64,000 bases of DNA from Oegoconia quadripuncta (taxonomy: Eukaryota; Arthropoda; Insecta; Lepidoptera; Autostichidae). The stretch covers positions 4,839,001-4,903,000 of the forward strand of contig OX438748.1 in NCBI GenBank assembly GCA_949316235.1. Reading direction: 5' to 3'. The notes below the pieces were generated by a model. It saw only the letters and a program-made list of their open reading frames with translations, had not been told where the DNA came from and did not search any database. The translations under genes were made by a program, and so were the position numbers. Of the stretch, positions 1-11,095 are shown piece after piece (position 1 is the stretch's first letter; each line of letters begins with the position of its first letter).

Positions 1-40
1 TAGTGTGGAACTACGAGATGTGTATGTAAAAGGATATTAA
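1..40 (+). repeat. SINE-B, 3' end fragment
   Basis: The start of the window matches the conserved tail of the SINE-B family (TGTGGAACTA... then a GTGTATGT motif), cut by the window edge. Intact tails of the same family are at 10062-10325. Confidence 0.55.
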
Positions 41-448
41 ATTATTTAATTAAATACGTTTTTCAGTTTGTCCTTTTTAAATAATTTTATTATGTACAGA
101 ACCCTAGATACATGAGTACTATTCTCAATAGACTGTCTTTTTTAAATTCATTGGTTACATTTTAACAGGATTCCCACTGGAGAGTACTGTAAAGTGCCTC
201 AAATGTCAATTGTCGGCGCTCGTAATTCCTCTGATGCGTGTTTGATGGCTCTCAGTTTTTATTGCCTGTGAAAAATAAAAATTACGAGAGAAAAGGGAAT
301 TTTATAGGGTTTCCCCGCAGACAAGCCATTTTCCAATTTATCTTTTTATCATTATCATTGGCTTCGCCGTAGATAATGTAATTATGTCAAGATCAAGACA
401 ATGTATCACCTTTGTTTATTTTGCTGATTCAAATCAGCAGACATTTTT
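41..448. other. no gene seen; AT-rich spacer
   Basis: No open frame of note and no repeat shared with the rest of the window was seen here. Confidence 0.5.
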
Positions 449-672
449 TTTTTATGCACAACGGCTTGTTACTTGACCTCAGTCACACCTGATGTTAAGT
501 GCAGATGAGGTCGAAGGTAGAAGCTTACTGACTCGGAAACCCCAACACATTTGGGGCACTGGCTATCTTATCTCTGACAACCGGAACACAACAATGCTAC
601 TAACATTGCTGCTTGGCGGCAGATTTCGATAAGATGGTGATAGCTAGCCAGGCGGACATTTAAAATATAACC
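449..672 (-). repeat. SINE-A, body and tail, head missing
   Basis: On the minus strand this reads as the body of the most abundant SINE of the window: AGCTACCACCATCTTATC, then a TGTTGTGTTCCGGTTGTC segment, then ATCAGGTGTGATTGAGGTCA, ending in an A-rich run (poly-T on the plus strand). The tRNA-like head seen in the copy at 63398-63722 is absent, as expected from 5' truncation. Confidence 0.7.
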
Positions 673-925
673 GATATTTAAAACAAGCAAAACAGCAAAA
701 CTGGTTGTTTAAATTTAAGGTACTCTCATTCTAATTCATTCTTACACGAGTGCGACATAAAACCAGCGGCTAGTTCTTTACGTTGTTGAGTCAATACCCA
801 TTCTCTACGCAGCTACCTTAGAAATTACATATAATAGCCTACTTCTTACTTTTCCGCTTTTCAATTCTCATTCGAAACTTACGATTACACCTTTGCGAAT
901 TTGTATTTTTCGTAAAGTTACCTTG

Positions 926-1110
926 GACACACACACACAGCGCCATCTTGTTTCACACAAGGCAACTAGGCTTGTATTATGAATACCAGGTGGTTAATAA
1001 AGTATATAATTATTAAGGAAAATATCAATATCTCGGGTATACGTGTCCGTATTCATCATACAAACATATGCCCCTGGCGGTATTCGAACCACACCAAATA
1101 GGTCGTCTAA
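926..1110 (-). repeat. SINE-B, diverged, head damaged
   Basis: It starts with the complement of the SINE-B tail (CACAGCGCCATC) and ends with a damaged tRNA-like head (GGCGGTATTCGAACC and CCAAATAGGTCGTC). Part of the head between the B box and the 5' end is deleted compared with 10062-10325. Confidence 0.65.
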
Positions 1111-1461
1111 TAACCGCTCCCTGTTGTCTTTTTTTTTGAATAGAAAACGATTAGTGAGCGCAACTCGCCACGGATCCAGTAACATGATACCAATTCGCGA
1201 CGAATTACAACTGAGATTGTGTCGAGCGAGACATCAAGAACAGCTTATAACACGATCTGTTGATTCAGACGCCTGCGAGTTGGCTTCCATTCAAGAGATT
1301 AACTCTTATCCAATGCTATCTTAATTTTACAGCTGAAACGGGTTACTGGAATTGGAGTTGGCTAATGCCAAAATTGATCAATTCCGTTGCTTAACGGTTT
1401 AGTTAGTGTTGAAGATAGCTATTAAGAAATCGTGAAAAAGAAAGAATCTACTATTATAGTG

Positions 1462-1655
1462 ACGTTTCGATGTTTGTTTGTTACTCAATCTCTCGAAACC
1501 GATGAACGGATTCAGATGACATTTGGAATATAGCTAGAACATATTTATGATTAAAACATAGGATATTTTTATCCCGATAAAGTGAGTAGTTCCTTCGAGA
1601 AAACGAATAAACATACCCACGCAGGAGAAACCACGGGCGGAGAGCTAGTTAATAA
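1462..1655 (+). repeat. dispersed repeat E (Lep1/Helitron-like?)
   Basis: It shares an ordered set of motifs with 49855-50082 and, in reverse, with 9118-9290 and 20258-20468: GTTTGTTTGTTACTCAATC, GATGAACGGATT, TTTTTATCCCGATAAAGTG, CACGCAGGAGAAACC, GGGCGGAGAGCTAGT. The CTAGT end is reminiscent of non-autonomous Helitrons of Lepidoptera. The class is an inference and I see no transposase. Confidence 0.55.
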
Positions 1656-1670
1656 TAAACGATATTATCT

Positions 1671-1900
1671 TTGGACATACCCACAGCGCCATCTAGTTCC
1701 ACATAAAGCAACTGGGCTTGTATTATGGATACCCTTATGGTTCATTTACTACACAAATACATTTTTGTAAATAAATAAACATATGAATTCTCCTTATAAA
1801 TAAATAGACACATGTCCGGAACAATTATACAAACACATTCGATCCCGCGACATTTTAGTATACCAGTCAGTATTTCTATACACTACCCGAACAGGTCGTC
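1671..1900 (-). repeat. SINE-B, diverged copy
   Basis: Tail complement (CACAGCGCCATCTAGTTCC), central TTGTAAATAAATA region and head complement (ATCCCGCGAC ... CCGAACAGGTCGTC) follow in the SINE-B order. Confidence 0.65.
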
Positions 1901-2321
1901 ATAGAATGTCTAAGAATTCAACATGTCAAACTGATTTTGAACGGTTTATGGTATTGAGATAGATGAGATAATACTGGTACAGTATAGGTAAACAGTAGAC
2001 AGTTACTGGTACCACTACCTAACCTGGAGTCTGATCGATAAATAAGCCGATCGAACCACGTGTCCTAAGAGGTAATCACAGCCCAATCAGTAAGGTTTTT
2101 AAACCATACAATTTGTGCATATAAAGAAAAAGATTTTTTGAGCCCTACTAAAAAAGAGCAACTTTTAAGTATCTTACTCGTTCTTCTCTGAGGAACCAGC
2201 TTTGTGAATGAGCAGCAATTTTAATGAAACAAAATGAAGTTGTTATTCATGTACAGAACCAGTTAAAAAAGATATACATAGTTTAGGTGTGGTGTCCAGA
2301 TCCAGCCTCTTCAACAATGTT

Positions 2322-2456
2322 GTTGATATACTACATATATATATATTTTTATAAATAAATACTTATTATAAATGAAAACATCCATAACTCGGGTACACAT
2401 GTCCGTATTAATCACATAAACAAATGCCTCTAGCGGGATTCGAAGCCGCGACCTTT
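2322..2456 (-). repeat. SINE-B, 3'-truncated
   Basis: Contains TTGATATACTACATA, the AAATACTTATTATAAATG linker, ATAACTCGGGTACACATGTC and the B-box complement GGGATTCGAAGCC. The tail and the 5'-most head are missing. Confidence 0.65.
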
Positions 2457-3700
2457 TTCATTTCCATAAAACATGGAAAAGAATCATCTCCCAAACACAA
2501 ACTTTTTCAAAATCGGTTTAACCGTTTTGGCGTTACGTTACACATAGGTATACAAGTTGTGGGATTCTTCACTTATTTTTCCATATATAATTCCCATTTT
2601 GTGATAGTTTTCACATACTCGTACTTACTGCAATTTTCAACAGAATTTGAAATTTGATGGAATGAAAGTGAAATGATTAATCTGTGTTTAATTATTGCTT
2701 ATGTATACTTAGGCATGCTGGACTTGGTTACGTCTATTTGTATTTCTCAAACTCATTCCAAGAGGAATGAGTTATGTGAGTAGTGAATCGGAATCGGAAG
2801 ACTATTCCGATTCACTAAAATAGCCAGGAATCATCTTCATTTCAGCATTTCACTTCTGAAATCCGATTTTAACAAGTTACCGGTTACATTGTGTGGCTTT
2901 AACACACAGTTCCGCTAAGGTGGGGCCTTACTATAGACTGGTAGCGGGCGTGTGCAGAAGACAGTAGGTTAACAGTCTGTATAACTCATATGTTGGGTCT
3001 TTACCTATGAAATTGGAGTTTTTTTTCTTCGTTAATCATAAGTACCAATTCTTTTTTATTTGGATTTGATTTCAAGGTTTCACATGAAATATTTTTTAAC
3101 TTCTGGGCTAAATCACATAATAAAAAAAATTTGAACAGAGCTCTTTTCATGTGCTTCCCATAATCATTTCTTAGATTCGCTGAAACTTTGATAAAAATTA
3201 ACGCTGCCTACACTTAACTTAATGTTATCCGATAATACACACAAAGTTTAGCTAAATTTGGATTTGCCGTTCCCAAATGTTTGTATGGAGAAAACACTCT
3301 TAATGAAATTCTTCATACAAAACGCCAATTTCATAGGTAAGGACCTAATATGTGTAACCATAGATACAAATAAATACTTATCAATGTATCTATCTACCCC
3401 TCAGCGCTCACCCTCGGAAGGACTCCTTATTTAAAATGGGTCTAACTGAAAATTCAACCTTCAGAGTATGCAACAAAGAAAGAAGCACCTGTGAAACTGC
3501 GTATGCGTCATTTGGGTAAAGGGTGTCCTGGACATAGTGACGACATGCTCTCTCCACTAACCTGTATCATAACCATAAGACTTATGAAGTCTATAAGTTG
3601 ACAGTAGGAGAGCGCGAAAGCACAAAAGATACCGATGGGGTCGATGTGTGTTTATGCTTGTAAGAACACCGCAAATATAAGAATTATTCAGCAATAATAT
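2457..3700. other. no gene seen
   Basis: AT-rich sequence with a short inverted repeat near 2783-2815 (GAATCGGAA / TTCCGATTC). No coding frame above background. Confidence 0.45.
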
Positions 3701-3709
3701 TAAAATATT

Positions 3710-3772
3710 AGTATCTTCAAGTGTAGTCGTTTCGTTAGGTGGGATTGTAGTTAAACGCAAATCCATGATAAG
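3710..3772 (+). repeat. LINE 3'-end remnant
   Basis: The segment ending GGTGGGATTGTAGTTAAACG matches the 3' end of the LINE fragment at 41640-41819. Only some 60 bases remain recognisable. Confidence 0.4.
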
Positions 3773-4794
3773 TGCGTATAATCCCATATTCGATGTCTCT
3801 TCAAGCTGTCGCATAGATTTGGCTAGACTTTTTTAGCTTACCAATAGATTTGTAAACGCTTACACTGTCACAGCACCCTACATGTAGACTGAAAAGCGCC
3901 CGCCTTTTCAGTCGAGGACTTAAGCCGTGCTATCGTGGCGGACAGCCCACTTGCACGATTGTTGGCTCAAACGCTTAATTAGTTGCGGCTCAACTGAGCA
4001 ATATCGCTCAATTGAGCAAGCGGAGGAAACTTTTTGTTTTGAGCGCGGAAGTTACGTTGAATGCGATGTACTATTCGTAGGTACTGTGTAAGATGATTTG
4101 GAGTACTGTTTTGATATAAGGGATTTTGATTAAAACGAGGGTTGTCCAATATAGGGTGCTATCATTAATTTAAATGCTATAGATATGGTCGCGGAAATAA
4201 ATCGCTTTCGCGATTTTCTTAGTAGATAAAACAGCGAAATCTTTTAAAATCCTCGATAACTAATAGGACTGCTAAGAATAAATGGCTAAAACTTCCTCGC
4301 ATGACCAATACTTTTTTAGTCTATGCTCACAACCTTATGAATCGGACACAAAAATGCAATAATAAATTACAATTGTGAGATTAATTAATATTTTTATGAA
4401 TATTATAATGTATATATCCTTAGCATTCAAAATATAATAATAAATATGTAAAGAATATAATTTGAGTATCGAGTGAGTGACAGGCATTGCCGCCATTGTT
4501 GTTGTGGACGGAACGTTGTGAACGTTCTCTGGAAAATGTAAACATATAATTTAAAATAAATAAGTTATAGATAATATTCGCTTCATTTCTTGACGACGCC
4601 CGAATCTGAGCTTTCACAATATTGAGCAAAAATATGAATTTTACGAGTAATACTTTATGTTTGTTATACTTGAAAGACACTCGCATGTTTTTTGGTCACT
4701 TTTCTGTGGTAAGTTTGATACGACAGTTCGCGGACGAAGGCGGTGTGTGACTGAGTTCCCATTGGTTCCGAACTCCCGTTTTAATACCAATGAA
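3773..4794. other. no gene seen
   Basis: Includes an imperfect GCTCAA(C/T)TGAGC duplication near 3985-4020. Nothing coding or repeated elsewhere in the window was recognised. Confidence 0.45.
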
Positions 4795-5051
4795 GTATTG
4801 GTTCGGTTCGGTCTTCGGTTGGTGGTAGCGCATTTTAAATGCCCGCCTGGTTAGCTACCACCATCTTATCTAAATCTGCCGCCAAGCAACAATGTTAATG
4901 GCATTGTTGTGTTCCGGTTGTCAGAGATAAGATAGCAAGTCCCCCAAATGTGTTGGGGTTTCCGGGTCAGGACGCTTCCACCTTCGTCATCATCTTCACT
5001 TAACATCAGGTGTGATTGAGGTCAAGTATCGTTGTGCATAAAAAAAAAAGT
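4795..5051 (+). repeat. SINE-A, 5'-truncated
   Basis: Runs from the GGTTGGTGGTAG...CATTTTAAATG segment through TGTTGTGTTCCGGTTGTC and CATCAGGTGTGATTGAGG to TTGTGCATAAAAAAAAA. The head before the GGTACATG segment is missing. Confidence 0.75.
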
Positions 5052-5521
5052 GGTGCATTCTCATTATTTGAATAAGACGGTCTATACGCAGTAATATATA
5101 AGTCTATATTTATTATGTAACAATTTTATACGCTAATTATAATGATTTAAATTTTGACAAAATATGTGTTAGTTCATCTAAGAAAAATATGTCGGGATTT
5201 CGTTATACGATCATTATAATTACATAATAATATTATGATTTTAGTATACCTGACGTCAAAAACGACTCAATTAAGGGTTATGCATCTCACTGACTTTGGT
5301 GTACCATAGTTTGTTAACTCGCGCAGCTAAATCTACTAAACCGATTTTAACAGATGAAGGGTCATTGGATTCGACTTAATCCATAGTGTCCTAGGTTATG
5401 TAATCAATGAATCAAAAATGTTTTATTTTCAAAGGTATTTCCTTTTCCTCTGCGTAATAAAGTGTATTTGTATTGCATTGTAAAATTTACACTTTGACGT
5501 CACAGGACATCTTTATACATA
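5052..5521. other. no gene seen
   Basis: AT-rich spacer up to the MITE. Its last two bases (TA) are the proposed target duplication of that MITE. Confidence 0.45.
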
Positions 5522-6207
5522 CAGGGTGAATTTGGATTCGTATAATTCCAATTAAACTTCGCCATCAGCGTCGGTGGATCAGCGGTTAATACGCGGTCTC
5601 TCAATTGGGGAGGTCCGGTTTCGATTCCCAGGCAGGCCATGTATCGATGAGTTTTTAAATTTAATTTAATTACTTATGTGCATTTATCCGACAGCTCTTA
5701 AACAGTGAAGAAAAACATCGTTATGAAACCTGCATGCCTGAGAAATAAAAATTCAAAGGCCTGTGAATTATTCAACTATTTTAGCCCGTACTCCCTCATT
5801 ATACGATGGAAGGCCTATATCCCTGTAGTAGGATGTTTACGGCTGATGACAATGAGACTCCCCTCTTGATTACGAACAACTTTCCCCAAAGAACCAAAGT
5901 CGAATTCGATCAAAAATTTTTCGATAAGCCATACAATGTAAACCATTCTGGAACCATCTTTAGTATGGAAGTTCAACAATTTTCCGCTGAATTTGGTTAT
6001 AGTTTCTAGTGGAATGTTGTTCGTAATCAGGAGTCGAGTCACTAGCCGACAATTGTTGGACTTGCATACTTAAGGTAACTAATCGAAAATGTTAACTTAT
6101 CGAAAATGTTTTGATCGAATGCGACTATGGTTCCTTGGGGAAAGTTGTTCGTAATCAATGGTGTCGTCACCAGTTAATGGGAATTACACGAATTCAAATT
6201 CACCCTG
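5522..6207. mobile_element. MITE family M1 with long TIRs, interrupted by a SINE
   Basis: The ends are inverted repeats of each other: CAGGGTGAATTTGGATTCGT at the left and the complement of CAGGGTGAATTTGAATTCGT at the right, each flanked by TA. Inner parts also pair: GATTACGAACAACTTTCCCC (left) faces its complement near 6137-6157. The TA duplication and CAGGG start suggest a Tc1/mariner-type non-autonomous element. A SINE-C occupies 5566-5851. Related copies are at 50440-50850 and, partial, 58327-58543. No transposase is present. Confidence 0.75.
5566..5851 (+). repeat. SINE-C, near full length, inside MITE M1
   Basis: tRNA-like head GCGTCGGTGGATCAGCGGTTA with B box GGTTTCGATTCCC, then TTTTTAAATTTAATTTAATT, TGCATTTATCCGAC, CATGCCTGAGAAATAAAAAT, TTCAAAGGC and the end GGCCTATATCCCTG...GCTGATGA. 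About 80 bases around the GGGCCAGCGTGGTGG motif are missing here. Confidence 0.75.
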
Positions 6208-6925
6208 TATATGCATCAATTTCTATATTTCATTGCAATAACAATTTTATTAACCAAAATAATCCGATTAATAAAGGTAGTCGCTGTGAAATTATATCAA
6301 ACAATCGTATGTTAAGAAACGGACGTCGATCTCTAAGGGACATCTCTGGAGTATTCATCGTCCAGATATCTTGACCCTTAAGTTATTTCATACTTACACC
6401 TTCACTCTTACGTTTGTATACAATTGCGGGAGGGCTGATGTGTCCGTGGATAGCTGGTCACACTATACATAACAATTGGCCCGTCGTCTTATCTAAAAGG
6501 ATCATTTTTCACGTCAGTGCAGCCACGGAGGGGCATTTGTCACAACTCCTTCAAGGCTTTTTATAGGCTGAAACGGGTACCTTTTGCTGGGTTTAGGAAA
6601 CAAGGATTTATTTTCGGCTTTTGTAGTATTAATCTATGAGGACGAAGTTAAAAGTTGCCAAATGAAATTGTTACAAGATATCGTGCAACAGTTCTCTAAG
6701 AGGGTTACAAATTTTTCGATATGAATGTACCGATTCTAATGAAACTTATACGTATCAGGTAACACAGATCTGAAAGGTTATTAGAGAATATAAATATAAA
6801 AGAATATTTTCGAAAAAAGGTAGAACTACTAAATTATGACATTTTAAAAGTTCTATAGTAACAGAAAATGCAATATATTCTTTTAAATGTGATATTTTGA
6901 AAATGTTTTCTACTAATTTTTTAAA
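6208..6925. other. no gene seen; traces of MITE family M4
   Basis: Contains ACCGATTCTAATGAAAC and TTATACGTAT near 6728-6755, motifs shared with the TTAA-flanked MITE at 48859-49213, so the end of this stretch is probably a decayed relative. No coding frame. Confidence 0.4.
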
Positions 6926-6927
6926 CC

Positions 6928-7083
6928 GCCTCCATGGCTCAATGTAAACAACATTGGGTTTACAATTCGGAGGTCGCGGGTTCGATGGCGGGTACATGTT
7001 TAAGTACTCGACTTCATTGGTGGTAGGGCATTTTTAATGTCCTTTGATTGAGGTCAAGTATCAATCCGTTGTGCAAAAAAAAT
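6928..7083 (+). repeat. SINE-A with internal deletion
   Basis: Complete tRNA-like head (CCGCCTCCATGGCTCAATGT, B box GGTTCGATGG), then TTTAAGTACTCG and GGTAGGGCATTTTT. It jumps from AATGTCC directly to TTGATTGAGGTCAAG and an A-run, so most of the body is deleted. Confidence 0.75.
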
Positions 7084-7482
7084 CATAAAGAATTATGAAA
7101 AAAGCCTTCCCCAGTCGACAGCAGCAATAAACAAGCTTTTCTGCACGTAGGTGCCTACTAGGCATTACTAACTTATGTATGAGTAAAACCTTTTAATAAA
7201 TTACCATGAACACAAATCGACTTGCTGCACCGTGAAAAAACATTCCTCGCGAAATATATTCATAAAACGAAAATTACGTCGCATTAGGAGATTATATCGA
7301 GGGGAGGAAAAGCGTTTGGATACTAATTTATTCAATACATTTGCATTAAACATGAGTTGGAGTAAGTGTGAGCACACCCTTATGTTAATGTGATAATGCT
7401 AGTAAGAAAAGCAACAGGAATAAATATAAATTGAAAATTTAAAGAACCCACCACAAAAGAAATTATTTATAATTTAATATCA
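7084..7482. other. no gene seen
   Basis: AT-rich spacer without recognisable repeats. Confidence 0.45.
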
Positions 7483-8008
7483 TTGACGACCTGTTTGGTG
7501 TAGTGGTTAAAAATTCTGACTGCTAATACCAAAAGGTCGCGGGTTCGAATCCCGCTAGGGGCATATGTTTATATGATGAATACAGACATGTGTTCCCGAG
7601 TTTTTTTTTTAATGATTGACTGGATTCACCTTTGACCACAATATTATCTGATGGAAAGTGACGATGTGGTCGAAGATGAAGCACGCGAGCCCAGTAAATG
7701 CCTATCTGCTCTTGAAGATCCCAAGGTTGTAGGATTCAGGAAAACTGACGCCGGAAGCGAGTTCCATGCCTTGGCTGTTCGAATGATGAAAGAAGAATCG
7801 AACTTCTTAATGCGAATGTTCGGTATATTAACTATATACGGTTGGAATCCCCACGCGACGAGTTATGGATGTTTTTCATTTATTTATGTATTTATTTACA
7901 AAAAAAATGTATTTGTGTAGTTTATCAACCATTTGGTATCCATAATAGAAGCCTAGTTGCTTAGTGTGGAACTAGACAGCTCTGTGTTTATGTGGAAAGA
8001 TATTTATA
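7483..8008 (+). repeat. SINE-B split by a LINE insertion
   Basis: Bases 7483-7600 are the head (CTGTTTGGTGTAGTGGTTA, B box GGTTCGAATCCCGC) and first linker. The body resumes at about 7859 (CGAGTTATGGATGTTTTTC) and runs to the tail at 8008. The interrupting LINE fragment is described separately. CGAG occurs on both sides of the insert and looks like its target duplication. Confidence 0.7.
7601..7858 (-). mobile_element. LINE 3' end (Jockey/CR1-like), C-terminal coding remnant
   Basis: Read on the minus strand it ends in a poly-A (7601-7610) and encodes, with frameshifts, the sequence YNLGIFKSR and then TFHQ. The better preserved copy at 41640-41819 has YDLGIFKSRVNRHLLGAR. This is the usual extreme C-terminus of lepidopteran LINE ORF2 proteins. 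It is truncated to about 250 bp, lies inside SINE-B and is flanked by CGAG repeats. Confidence 0.6.
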
Positions 8009-8135
8009 ATTTATCTAAATAGACAAAATTAACTGTATTAATAAAAATGAAAAGTTTATTTTCGACTTTAGTAGGTATTTATAAACTATCGAATAAGGTG
8101 AGTAAGAGACTGAGAGCTTTACCCCTCGAGGGATT

Positions 8136-8425
8136 CGAACAGTTTTGCAGGCAGATCCCACCCCGCTCTCCTCCCACTGTAATTCCTGTAAGCTAGGATC
8201 AACACAGTGGTACTCTGCCGTCGCCTACTGAAAGTAGACGGTGCCCTACATGACTCTATTGCTATCTTGAACCACAGACAAATGAAAGTCCGACTTCCCC
8301 CCCCCAGCAAATGTGATGCAAAAAGCCAATGTGGCTAACCCTATAGGGGAGAGAGTCAAATGAAGCTCGACTCCATAATTTAATACACCACGGAGAGCCC
8401 CAGACCGCAGTTTTGCAGAGAGGGT
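8136..8425 (+). repeat. dispersed repeat family D1 (coding-like), copy 1
   Basis: Shares CTCCCACTGTAATTCCTGTA, AGTGGTACTCTGC, GGCGCCTACTGAA-like and TGACTCTATTGCTA motifs with 41848-42180, 45868-46150 and 60820-61140. In copy 4 the plus strand reads TPVSHDQQWYSARRLL and DSIATLDHRLIKERI. This copy is frameshifted. Family identity is unknown to me. Confidence 0.55.
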
Positions 8426-9117
8426 ATCACTATACCCTATATCACTATACACTAGTCCACTGACTATACCAGTCGGTCATCTGAAAGCTAAATATTTTCA
8501 ACACGGTCTAATCAATATCCATCAACTATAAAAGTATCTTCAGATATAATTTCAAATATAAAAAACTACACCCTCGATATGCTATGATATCATGGAAATA
8601 CAAAAAAAGAGTGATGAAAACTAAATATCTTCGACACTGCTTAACCGATTTTCATCAAATATATTTAAGAACCTGTTGTTTAGTTTTTAATATAAAAAAA
8701 CTACCCTATACTAAGATAAATCCAGACAAAGATTGGATACCTATCCATACACAGTAATATTCAATTTACAATAGTTTTGCATGCCAGGACTGGTTCTTCC
8801 GTCATACTAGGCGGGTTTGCAAACGTAAATTTTTGAGAACACTCCACACAAATTTTAAAACATGTTTTTAAGAATAGAAAGTTCATTTCGTTCAATAATG
8901 TGCTAGCACTGTTATTTTTGCAGCAGAGATTGGTTCAAGCATTTACAGCGACTTAATTACGAGAGCTCTGACTCGGTAGAACTCCCTAGGAGTCAGCGAT
9001 CTTCACGAGTTGTAAGAGTAGGTACTTATCTGAATATTTATTGTACGGACACCAGTAATCTATTCCTGTTAGCGTCCAGATTTTTAACTAACATTATTAT
9101 TCGTACTACATAAAAAT
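8426..9117. other. no gene seen; remnant of repeat G
   Basis: Near 8775-8840 the sequence resembles 58141-58265 (CATGCCAGGACTGG / GGCGGGTTTGCAAACG versus the TTGGCAGGCG group). Otherwise featureless AT-rich DNA. Confidence 0.35.
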
Positions 9118-9290
9118 GACTAACTAGCTTTCCGACCGCGGCTTCATCTGCGTGGAATGACTTTATCGCTGATATCTTTCATTTGATTATCCCGCAGGAA
9201 ATACCCACTTTATCGAGATAAAAAATATCCAATAATCCAACTTATGTTCTACCTATAAGTATACCAAATTACACTCATATTAGTTAGAAG
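9118..9290 (-). repeat. dispersed repeat E, diverged copy
   Basis: ACTAGCTTTCCGACCGCGG, CTGCGTGGAATGACTTTATC, TTTATCGAGATAAAAAATAT and TATACCAAATT appear in the order of the reverse complement of 49855-50082. Confidence 0.5.
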
Positions 9291-9339
9291 TATTTGCTTT
9301 TAATAATTATACAAATTAATGAAGTATGTACATGAAACA

Positions 9340-9603
9340 ACAAATTTATATAACACTATTGGAAATACCTATGTCTTGTAGAAAAAATACGCCGTCCAAA
9401 TCGCTTCCATGAGGCATAGAACCTAGTACGCTAGCGCTATTGCCCCGCTGAATGCATAAGCTTTGAGCAATGTAGGCACCAGCTCTCACATCTCCAGAGG
9501 CGTGGACCTGTCTAACGGATAAATCCTTTACAAATTGTTTCGTGTCAGAATACCAAGGGCCCAATGTCTCCACTGCAAGTGCCGCAAACTCGTTGTTTAT
9601 AGA
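9340..9603 (-). pseudogene. LINE ORF C-terminal fragment
   Basis: A 75-codon open stretch on the minus strand contains ETLGPWYSDTKQFVKDLS, ASGDVRAGAYIAQ and IQRGNSASVLGSMP. From memory this is the post-RT tail of a lepidopteran non-LTR retrotransposon polyprotein (consensus similar to LAIQRGNAASVLGT). It lacks start, RT and endonuclease and is a 5'-truncated relic. The fragment at 17860-17965 is related. Confidence 0.55.
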
Positions 9604-10061
9604 GATTGACGCATATTTACGTTAGAAGTTAGAAATATAGATAAGAATATTTACACAATCCATGTATTTATCCCATTCACTAAACGGGTCACTAATTATT
9701 AGCCTGAACTGGTATGAGCAATAAGAGGGCCCAGTGCGGATGGTGGATTTTTGACAGACTATCGTTGCCACCTGACAGTTAATGTTTACAAGCAGCCCTT
9801 GTAGGCGACTGCTTTAAACAGAACCGACCGACTATTTAAAGCTTTCCTATACACGGAAACACTCATATTGAAATGCTATATAGTCACCCATCGTAGAAGT
9901 GATCCGCGCCAGAATTGTTTCATCATCAGCCCGTCAATGACAATCTGAAAGATACTTAACATTTAAAATAATGTCATTGTTTCTAATAGTTGATAGTATA
10001 TGCATTACGTAACGATAATATGCTGAAGTTTACCAATCGGCATAGATAATAAATAATAATA
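9604..10061. other. no gene seen
   Basis: AT-rich DNA. A short CATCATCAGCCCGT motif near 9921 may be a stub of SINE-C. Confidence 0.35.
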
Positions 10062-10325
10062 ATAAATATCCTTAGACATACACACAGCGCCATCGAGTTC
10101 CACAGTAAGCAACTATAAGCTTGTGTTGTGGATACCAGATGGTTGATATACTACATAAATACCTTTTTTTTGTAAATAAATACTTATTATAAATGAAAAC
10201 ATCCATAACTCGGGTACACATGTCCGTATTCATCACACAAACATATGCCCCTAGCGGGATTCGAACCCGCAACCTTTTGGTATACTGGTTAGAGTTGCTA
10301 ACCACTACACCAAACAGGTCGTCAC
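10062..10325 (-). repeat. SINE-B, full-length reference copy
   Basis: On the minus strand: tRNA-like head with A box (TGGTGTAGTGGTTA) and B box (GGTTCGAATCCCGC), TAGGGGCATATGTTTG, GAATACGGACATGTGTACCC, the TTATAATAAGTATTTATTTAC linker, ATCAACCATCTGGTATCCAC, then GGCGCTGTGTGTATGTCTAA and an AT-rich end. The box spacing fits RNA polymerase III promoters of tRNA-derived SINEs. The full copy is about 260 bp. Confidence 0.8.
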
Positions 10326-10355
10326 TTTCACACACACACACACACACACACACAG
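10326..10355. repeat. (CA)n microsatellite
   Basis: About 14 uninterrupted CA dinucleotides abut the head end of the SINE-B copy. Confidence 0.9.
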
Positions 10356-10618
10356 ATAATAAAACTAAATATATACAACGAAGTCTGAAATCGTCCAAAA
10401 TATGAGATATTATAATTTTATATAGAGGAAGAGCAAATCAGCCCAGTCGCTTTCCAACAACTTGACCAAAAACACAGAGCAAAATAATATGAAATAAATA
10501 AATCTCTTTATTTCATATAAATCAGCACTTTAACAATGAATTTCTGCCAACTCCAATAGTTTTCACTGTTACAGTAGGCAATTTCTTCCCAAAATTGTCT
10601 TAGTTACTATTTTTTTTT

Positions 10619-10923
10619 CATCACCGGCCCGTTAACATCCTACTGCAGGGATATAGACCTTCACCTCGTATATGAGGGAGTATGGGCCGTAGTCCACCAC
10701 GCTAGCCCAATGCAGGTTGGGGACTTCACATGCCTTTGAATTTTTATTTCTCACGTATGCAGGTTTCCTCACGATGTTTTCCTTCACCGTTTAGGAGCAG
10801 TCGGATAAATGTACATAAGTAATTAAATTAAATTTAAAAAGTCATTGGTATATGGCCTGCCTGGGAATCGAACCTGGTCCTTCCAAATTTGGGGACCGTG
10901 TCTTAACTACTGAGCCACCGACG
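10619..10923 (-). repeat. SINE-C, full length
   Basis: On the minus strand it starts GCGTCGGTGGCTCAGTAGTTA with B box GGTTCGATTCCC. It continues TTTAATTTAATTACTTATGT, ATTTATCCGACTGCTC, GGTGAAGGAAAACATCGTGA, AGAAATAAAAATTCAAAGGC and GGACTACGGCCCATACTCCC, and ends GCAGTAGGATGTTAACGGGC. The stretch before it (10356-10618) holds nothing recognisable. Confidence 0.8.
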
Positions 10924-10973
10924 CACGCATAATTGATTAACTAAACAAATACACGTATAGCGTAATAAACAAC

Positions 10974-11095
10974 GTGACGACCGATTGGTGGAGTGGATCA
11001 CTATCTGACCCTGTTGCGGGTTCGAATCCCGCGAGGGGTAAATGTTTGTGTCATGAATAGGAATATCTATTCCCGAGTCATGGATGTTTAATAAA
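10974..11095 (+). repeat. SINE-B variant, head half
   Basis: GTGACGACCGATTGGTGGAG and GTTGCGGGTTCGAATCCCGC form a variant tRNA-like head. The copy breaks off at CGAGTCATGGATGTTTAATA, where an oppositely oriented SINE-B begins. Confidence 0.65.

Noticed and set aside
10239..10316. tRNA gene suggested by A and B boxes (also at 7483-7560, 10980-11035, 19476-19545 and in SINE-A and SINE-C heads)
   Set aside because: The heads lack a full cloverleaf and are joined to conserved SINE bodies; they are tRNA-derived promoters.
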